From DATFLL01 sp035267785 (GTDB lineage: Bacteria; Pseudomonadota; Gammaproteobacteria; DATFLL01), in assembly GCA_035267785.1 (NCBI GenBank), contig DATFLL010000080.1:1-9419 (forward strand): a DNA stretch of 9,419 nucleotides. Direction: 5' to 3'. The position numbers and the translations under genes are program-made. Shown here in pieces: positions 4,972-9,419 of the stretch (the stretch's first letter is position 1; every line of letters starts with the position of its first letter). A model generated the notes under the pieces. That model did not search any database. It had not been told where the DNA came from and saw nothing but the letters and a program-made list of their open reading frames with translations.

Positions 4972-6563
4972 GCGACCTCCTCCTCGGCCAGTCGATGTAG
5001 TGGTCTCATTTCCTTGCCGCCGGCGAGCCAGCGGTGAAGCTGATTGCGCGCGGCGGTGATGCGTTTCATGTCCAGCGCCTCGGCGTCGCCGCTGAGCGCG
5101 AGATCGTCGAATGTCGCCTCGGCGACCCGACGCACAGCCTTGCGCCACCGGTCGGCGACGTCGGCTGGCATGAGTCCGCCCGGTGCGGAGTCGAGCTGCT
5201 CGAACAGGGAATGCAGACAGCCGTAGAAGTCGGCTTCCGTGGCCTCGTGGAAGCGCAGGTCGATGAAGGCGAAATCTCCTTTCGCGTCCTTCGGTCGCGA
5301 GAACCAGGCGGCCTTGACGGCGGTTCGCAGCTGCCAGGCCGCGCGCCCGGCCGATGTCGTCAGCGTCTCGACCCATTCGAGCAGCCGGTCCTGATATGCC
5401 GGGCGTACCGCGACCAGCGGCATTTGTGTGGCGTACCAGCAGCGGGCTTTCATGTTGTCCATGTCGTAACCGAAGGCCCAGAGATTCGCGTAGCGGCTCT
5501 GGGGATCGATATCCGCCAGCGCCTCGGCCTTGGTGGTGTAATCCGTTACCACGGGGGCGGGGAGATAACCGTGGTGCTCGTGTTCCTCGAGCACCAGGGC
5601 CTCCCAGTGGCGGTAGCCCACGCCGCCCTGCTGGCCCTTGGTGGACAGCGGTGGCTGGTCGGGTTTCTTCGGATCGAGGCGATACGGGGTCAGCGGATGG
5701 CGCCAGGCGCCGTCGTAGTTGTAGCCGTAGTTCGTGGTCCGCACGCCGCGCACGCTGGTCTCGGACGGGGCGCCGGATACGGCGCATACGCACGGCGCGT
5801 CCTCGACTTCGAGTCGGTAGCGACGCGGCATCGCCCAGTACATGTGCAGTGGATGCACGTCGTCGGCCGTGGTCTCCGAGCCGGGGCGCTCACTGGTGCG
5901 GGTCGATGCGAGCCACGGGAATACCCGCCAGTCATCGAGGTTCGGGGCCGGATACGACCAGGTCGACCGGGGCAGTATGTTGAGCCATAGCTTGTGCCAC
6001 AGGCTTGCCGACGGGTCGTGCGGCAGCACGAGGGTCGTCAGCGGCCCGCCGCCACGCAGCCCGGTGCGGTAGCCCTTGCCGCCCGAGGGGGCGTTGATCT
6101 GCATTGTGTACAGCGCGATCGCGGCCGTGGCTGGCGACATGACCTCGCCGATGCCGCGCTTGATGAAATGGTCGGCGTTGAACTTCAGCGTCTGCGCGCC
6201 GGGTGCCTCGATGAGCAGCGAGGCGACGGGGGACGAGCGGCCATCGGCCAGGCCGTCGTATTCCTGCATGAAGCAGGGGCCGTCGCCGGACAGTTCGAAG
6301 GCGTGGCGCGCCCTTGCAAACTGCGCATCGAGTGCCGTGGCGTCGGGTGGTTCGATCCGACCATGGAGCCATGCGCGGTAGTCGGCGGGCGCCATCGTCG
6401 TCTGGATCAGCGCGATCAGCCATTGCCAGGCAGCGCCCTGGAAATCGGCACGGGGCAGGGCGAGATCGACGATCCCCGGATCCGCCAGCGCCGCCGGTTT
6501 GCCGTAGGCCAAAGTGCCGTCACGGTAGCGGAATGGCAGCCACGGGTCGTCGATCAGGTTCAT
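4968..6563 (-). CDS. cse1: Cascade large subunit Cse1 (CasA/Cas8e)
   Basis: Cse1 reads the PAM, opens target DNA and recruits Cas3. The 531-residue protein (E. coli 502) begins MNLIDDPWLPFRYRDG. Conserved blocks are TAAIALYTMQ (146-155), the loop APSGGKGYR (158-166), GLRGGGPLTTL (168-178), YNYDGAWRHPLTPY (281-294) and FGYDMDNMKARCWY (364-377). A C-terminal helical bundle spans about 395-525. Three of the four zinc cysteines of E. coli CasA appear replaced: C140, C143 and C253 align with Ser143, Thr146 and Ser263, while C250 aligns with Cys260. PAM-reading positions also differ from E. coli (G160, K268 and Q354 align with Lys163, Asn278 and Asn370). These alignments are by eye. The ATG at 6561-6563 has AAGGA at 6571-6575, 7 nt upstream, just after a hairpin. 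The stop overlaps cse2 by 4 bp. Confidence 0.97.
   Translation of the reverse strand: MNLIDDPWLPFRYRDGTLAYGKPAALADPGIVDLALPRADFQGAAWQWLIALIQTTMAPADYRAWLHGRIEPPDATALDAQFARARHAFELSGDGPCFMQEYDGLADGRSSPVASLLIEAPGAQTLKFNADHFIKRGIGEVMSPATAAIALYTMQINAPSGGKGYRTGLRGGGPLTTLVLPHDPSASLWHKLWLNILPRSTWSYPAPNLDDWRVFPWLASTRTSERPGSETTADDVHPLHMYWAMPRRYRLEVEDAPCVCAVSGAPSETSVRGVRTTNYGYNYDGAWRHPLTPYRLDPKKPDQPPLSTKGQQGGVGYRHWEALVLEEHEHHGYLPAPVVTDYTTKAEALADIDPQSRYANLWAFGYDMDNMKARCWYATQMPLVAVRPAYQDRLLEWVETLTTSAGRAAWQLRTAVKAAWFSRPKDAKGDFAFIDLRFHEATEADFYGCLHSLFEQLDSAPGGLMPADVADRWRKAVRRVAEATFDDLALSGDAEALDMKRITAARNQLHRWLAGGKEMRPLHRLAEEEVA
4976..4981 (-). promoter_or_regulatory. Strong ribosome-binding site of cse2
   Basis: AGGAGG on the minus strand lies 4 nt before the ATG at 4969-4971, inside the last codons of cse1. 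It is the strongest Shine-Dalgarno match in the operon and supports this start over the much longer frame running to 5793. It also fits a subunit needed in more copies than Cse1. Confidence 0.8.
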
Positions 6564-6576
6564 GACACATTCCTTC

Positions 6577-6593
6577 GGTAGCGGTTGGCTACC
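6577..6593 (-). repeat. Perfect 6-bp hairpin in the cas3-cse1 gap
   Basis: The minus strand reads GGTAGC, loop CAACC, GCTACC: a perfect inverted repeat with 6-bp arms and a 5-nt loop. A U-G wobble could extend it in RNA. It ends one base before the AAGGA ribosome-binding site of cse1 (6571-6575) and lies in the only sizeable gap between cas genes (58 bp). No T-run follows it, so it is not a standard intrinsic terminator. It might influence cse1 translation, mRNA processing or protection of the Cascade message; which of these applies is unknown. Confidence 0.6.
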
Positions 6594-6621
6594 AGTCGCG
6601 TTCGATGGTTGTCAGAAGGCT

Positions 6622-9402
6622 TCACTGAGTGGCCTTCGTGGTCGATTTCACGGCGCCGAATTCTCCGTCGTAGTGCATGGACGCGTTGGCATCGGCACCC
6701 GGCGCCCAGAACCGGGCGTATGTCAGGGAACGGTGCTGCTCCCGTAGTCGCTCGATCGGTTCTGCGTACTCTGCGGGCAGGCCCGGCAGGCGCGCAGCCG
6801 TACTTTCCCGCAGGTTGATCGTGCTCATCGCCCATGGCTGGGATGTGCTGTCGAGCCACGGCTGGATCGCACCATCCGCATCGAGTCTGACCAGCACCAC
6901 CGCGACGCTGGGCTCGTCGGACAGGCGCGTGCCGGATTCCTGGTCGCCATCCCAGCCGCCGTTGGCGCTCGCCGTCGTGTAGCCCGCCGCGAGGTCGAGG
7001 GCGGTGAACCCGGCGACCGATTCGCGGACGCGCTCCTCGGCGTAACTGGTCCCGCGGGCGTCGTCGAGGCCATCCGGTACGGTGGTGTCCGGGCCGTAGA
7101 CCGCCTCCAGCAGCGCACGGGCGCGTTCGGGGAGGTGGATGCCGCCCTCGTGTCGCAGGGCCTGGAAGGTCAGCCAGAGATTGCCGGCGTCGCGGTAGAC
7201 GTAACTCGTGCCGGGGAGGCTGCGCTTGACCCAGTCGCGGTCCGGTTCTTCCCGCCAGGGGGGAGCGAGCACATGCAGCACCGGTTCGCCGCGATTGTCC
7301 GCGGCGTCCGGGTCGGTCAACAGCGTGCCTTCCGTGGTGCGCGGATGGCGGCGCAGGCGTCCCGCCCGCTGGATCAGCAGGTCGATCGGCGCGATATCGC
7401 TGACGAGGGCGTCGAAATCGAGGTCGAGGCTCTGCTCGACCACCTGCGTGGCGACCAGAATGCGCCCGGCGCGTTCAGTGGGACCGGAGGGCTTGCCGAA
7501 GCGGCGCAGCGCCTCGTCCTCGATCCGCTGGCGGTCGCCCATGGCGAAGCGTGCGTGGAACAGCAGCACGTCGCCCGGGGATGGCGCCTGGGCCTGGAGT
7601 GCCTGGTAGGCGGCGATCGCTTCGTCGACGGTGTTGCGGATCCAGCACACGCACTGTCCGGCCGCCGCCGCGGCGAGTACCTGCGCATGGGCCTGCGATT
7701 CATCCTCAAGGAACGTGACTTCGATGGATCGCCGGCTCCGTGCCGTGGCCGCCAGCGGTGTTTCGCGCAGGCCACTGTCCGAGGTCTGCGTCACGAGTGG
7801 AAATGCCGTACATCCCGGTGTCGGAGCGTCGGTATCGCGTCCGCGGTGCCACGCACGGAGCAGATCGTTGCGGGTCGTGCCGGGGACGGTCGCGCTCAGC
7901 AGGATGGCGCTGCCGCCCTGGCGCGCATGGGATTCGAGCAGGCGTTCGAGCAGGGTGCCGGTATAGGCGTCGTAGGCATGCACCTCATCGACGATGAGCA
8001 CCTTGTCGGACAGGCCGAGCAGCCGCAGCGACTGATGCCGCCGAGGGAGGATGCCGAGCAGGGCCTGGTCGATCGTGCCGACGCCGACGTCGGCCAGAAG
8101 CGCCTTCTTGCGGCTGTCGCCGATCCAGGCGTTGCAGGCGATCGAGGCGCTGGCCTCGTCGTGCATGTACGCGCGATCCTCGATCTGGGTCGGCATCAGC
8201 GAGGCGGTAAAGTCCTCGTGGAGGTGGCGGGCGCCGTGGGCGAGCACGAACGATGGGTGTGCGTCTGCCGCGAACAGGCGCCGGTAGTGCGAGCCCAGCC
8301 GTGCGTACATCGCATTGGAGGTGGCCATGGTCGGCAGACCGAAGTACAGGCCCCGGGCACGGCCGGCCGCCATCAGCCGCTGGGCGAGCGTCAGCGCCGC
8401 CTCCGTCTTGCCGCTGCCGGTTACGTCCTCGAGGAGGAAGAGGCCGGGGCCGTCGGGCAGCTCGGCCGACTCCGCCCAGACCTGCAGCGGGCTCGGCGCC
8501 AGCGCGAACGCCTCGGCGAAACCCGGAAACGGTACGACCGTCGGCCGTTCCATCAGGCCGCTGCGCGCCACGGAGGCGTGGGCGCGAGGCAGTGCGTACT
8601 CCCGCCAGTAGTGCTCAAGCGGCATGACGGCATCGATCAGCGTGAAATACATCTGGTCCGAGCCGAGCCAGTCGCAGACGACCGCGAGACCCGCCAGTTC
8701 CCAGGTCGCGGGTGCGAGGCGCGTGCGCTGCCACTCGCTGTCGCAGAGTCGTTCGAGGGGCCATTTCGGTGCCAGCAGCCCGTGCGTATCGGCTAGGAAG
8801 TGGGATGCCGCCACGCGGTCTTCCGGTTTGAACCAAGCGTCGAGGCTGTGGCGCCTGGACTCGACGGGGCGTCCGTGGTGGCCGAAAAACGGGCCAAGCC
8901 ACAAGTTGACCCCGGCTTTCAGATCGTGCCGGTCCATCGGGTCCGAAGGCAGGTCGATCCCGATGGTGTCGGTCAGTTCGCCCCATGCACACCGTTGCCA
9001 GAAGTGCGCGCCGAGGGCGTCGTGCCGAAAATCCGGCGTATAGCTCATGCGTGGGTCGGGTTCGACCAGGTCCACGCCCTCGGGCCGTGCCAGCCCCTGG
9101 AAGGCGCGGGCGAACTTGCCGATGTCGTGCAGGGCGAGGGAAAACGTGCAGAAGGAGATCAGCGTGTCGACCGGCACGTCGAGGGACCGGGCGAGGCGGA
9201 TCGCGCGGTTGCGCTCCGTCTCCAGCAGCACGTGGCCGACCGCCGCCACATCGAGGTTATGCCACGGGAGTAGATGGCAGGGCGCTTCGTCATCCGACCG
9301 GGCCGTCTTGGCCCAGTAGCGCAGGTAGTCCTTGTCGGTCGCTTCCGGCCCGTCCATGAACCATTCCCGGAAACTGGCGGGCGTCAGTCCGTACGGTAAC
9401 AA
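6622..9402 (-). CDS. cas3: CRISPR effector nuclease-helicase Cas3, type I-E (5' end uncertain)
   Basis: Cas3 is recruited by target-bound Cascade, nicks the displaced strand and degrades DNA while unwinding it. Numbered from the TTG at 9402 (926 residues), the N-terminal HD nuclease domain shows His48 (PWHNLDVAAV), His92-Asp93 (LHDIGKF), His127, GHHG (174-177) and Asp244 (CDWLGSD). The SF2 helicase follows, with Walker A VTGSGKTE (327-334), DEVH box (472-475), SAT (503-505), VVEQSLDLDFD (654-664) and motif VI QRAGRLRRH (678-686). A C-terminal domain follows from about 750. All catalytic motifs are intact; E. coli Cas3 is about 890 residues. The start is unsure: the frame stays open to the right edge, the TTG has no obvious ribosome-binding site, and an in-frame ATG at 9355-9357 (911 residues) has only a weak GGGA upstream. 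Homologous sequence begins near YLRYWAKTA (residues 26-34). The stop lies 58 bp before cse1. Confidence 0.95.
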   Translation of the reverse strand: MLPYGLTPASFREWFMDGPEATDKDYLRYWAKTARSDDEAPCHLLPWHNLDVAAVGHVLLETERNRAIRLARSLDVPVDTLISFCTFSLALHDIGKFARAFQGLARPEGVDLVEPDPRMSYTPDFRHDALGAHFWQRCAWGELTDTIGIDLPSDPMDRHDLKAGVNLWLGPFFGHHGRPVESRRHSLDAWFKPEDRVAASHFLADTHGLLAPKWPLERLCDSEWQRTRLAPATWELAGLAVVCDWLGSDQMYFTLIDAVMPLEHYWREYALPRAHASVARSGLMERPTVVPFPGFAEAFALAPSPLQVWAESAELPDGPGLFLLEDVTGSGKTEAALTLAQRLMAAGRARGLYFGLPTMATSNAMYARLGSHYRRLFAADAHPSFVLAHGARHLHEDFTASLMPTQIEDRAYMHDEASASIACNAWIGDSRKKALLADVGVGTIDQALLGILPRRHQSLRLLGLSDKVLIVDEVHAYDAYTGTLLERLLESHARQGGSAILLSATVPGTTRNDLLRAWHRGRDTDAPTPGCTAFPLVTQTSDSGLRETPLAATARSRRSIEVTFLEDESQAHAQVLAAAAAGQCVCWIRNTVDEAIAAYQALQAQAPSPGDVLLFHARFAMGDRQRIEDEALRRFGKPSGPTERAGRILVATQVVEQSLDLDFDALVSDIAPIDLLIQRAGRLRRHPRTTEGTLLTDPDAADNRGEPVLHVLAPPWREEPDRDWVKRSLPGTSYVYRDAGNLWLTFQALRHEGGIHLPERARALLEAVYGPDTTVPDGLDDARGTSYAEERVRESVAGFTALDLAAGYTTASANGGWDGDQESGTRLSDEPSVAVVLVRLDADGAIQPWLDSTSQPWAMSTINLRESTAARLPGLPAEYAEPIERLREQHRSLTYARFWAPGADANASMHYDGEFGAVKSTTKATQ

Positions 9403-9419
9403 ACTGGCGATGGAGTACC

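Noticed and set aside
3997..5037. Plus-strand open frame (346 codons) opposite cas7e, cse2 and cse1
   Set aside because: It crosses three real genes in antisense and shows no protein family features.
4360..5793. Longer version of Cse2 (477 residues)
   Set aside because: The extension is the out-of-frame reading of cse1; the ATGA overlap and strong AGGAGG mark the true start at 4971.
7135..8796. Long plus-strand open frame (553 codons) opposite cas3
   Set aside because: It covers the reverse complement of conserved helicase motifs and has no recognisable domain; antisense shadow in GC-rich DNA.
1..9419. A new, undescribed defence or mobile system
   Set aside because: Every sizeable frame on the coding strand is accounted for by known I-E cas genes in their standard order, with no additional gene, insertion sequence or unexplained stretch over about 105 bp.

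Overview
The window holds an almost complete type I-E (Cascade) CRISPR-Cas locus and nothing else. All eight cas genes lie on the minus strand in the standard I-E order: cas3 (9402 to 6622), cse1/cas8e (6563 to 4968), cse2/cas11 (4971 to 4360), cas7e (4335 to 3298), cas5e (3285 to 2551), cas6e (2551 to 1850), cas1 (1843 to 917) and cas2 (914 to 594). A leader of about 105 bp (489-593) follows. The co-oriented array (1-488) has eight identical 29-nt repeats and uniform 32-nt spacers, and runs off the left edge. No transposon, tRNA, rRNA or unrelated gene is visible.

The DNA is GC-rich with strong GC bias at third codon positions, which produces many long antisense shadow frames. Cas1 and Cas2 resemble the E. 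coli proteins along their whole length. This suggests a high-GC proteobacterium, most likely a gammaproteobacterium, but the genus cannot be named from this sequence.

The genes form one tight transcription unit. Junctions are a 58-bp gap (cas3-cse1), a 4-bp ATGA overlap (cse1-cse2), 24 bp (cse2-cas7), 12 bp (cas7-cas5), a 1-bp TGATG overlap (cas5-cas6), 6 bp (cas6-cas1) and 2 bp (cas1-cas2). Cas1-Cas2 insert new spacers at the leader end. Cas6e cuts the array transcript at the repeat hairpin. Cse1, Cse2, Cas7, Cas5 and Cas6e form the surveillance complex, and Cas3 (HD nuclease plus helicase) degrades the marked target. The key catalytic residues I looked for are intact, so the system looks functional. 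The operon promoter is not visible and probably lies beyond the right edge.

I do not see a previously undescribed system. The points worth a second look are: Cas1 residues for PAM sensing identical to E. coli beside Cse1 PAM-reading residues that differ; loss of the Cse1 zinc cysteines; an IHF-like site in the leader with E. coli-like spacing; a perfect hairpin just upstream of the cse1 ribosome-binding site; and a spacer that copies part of the repeat at its edge.
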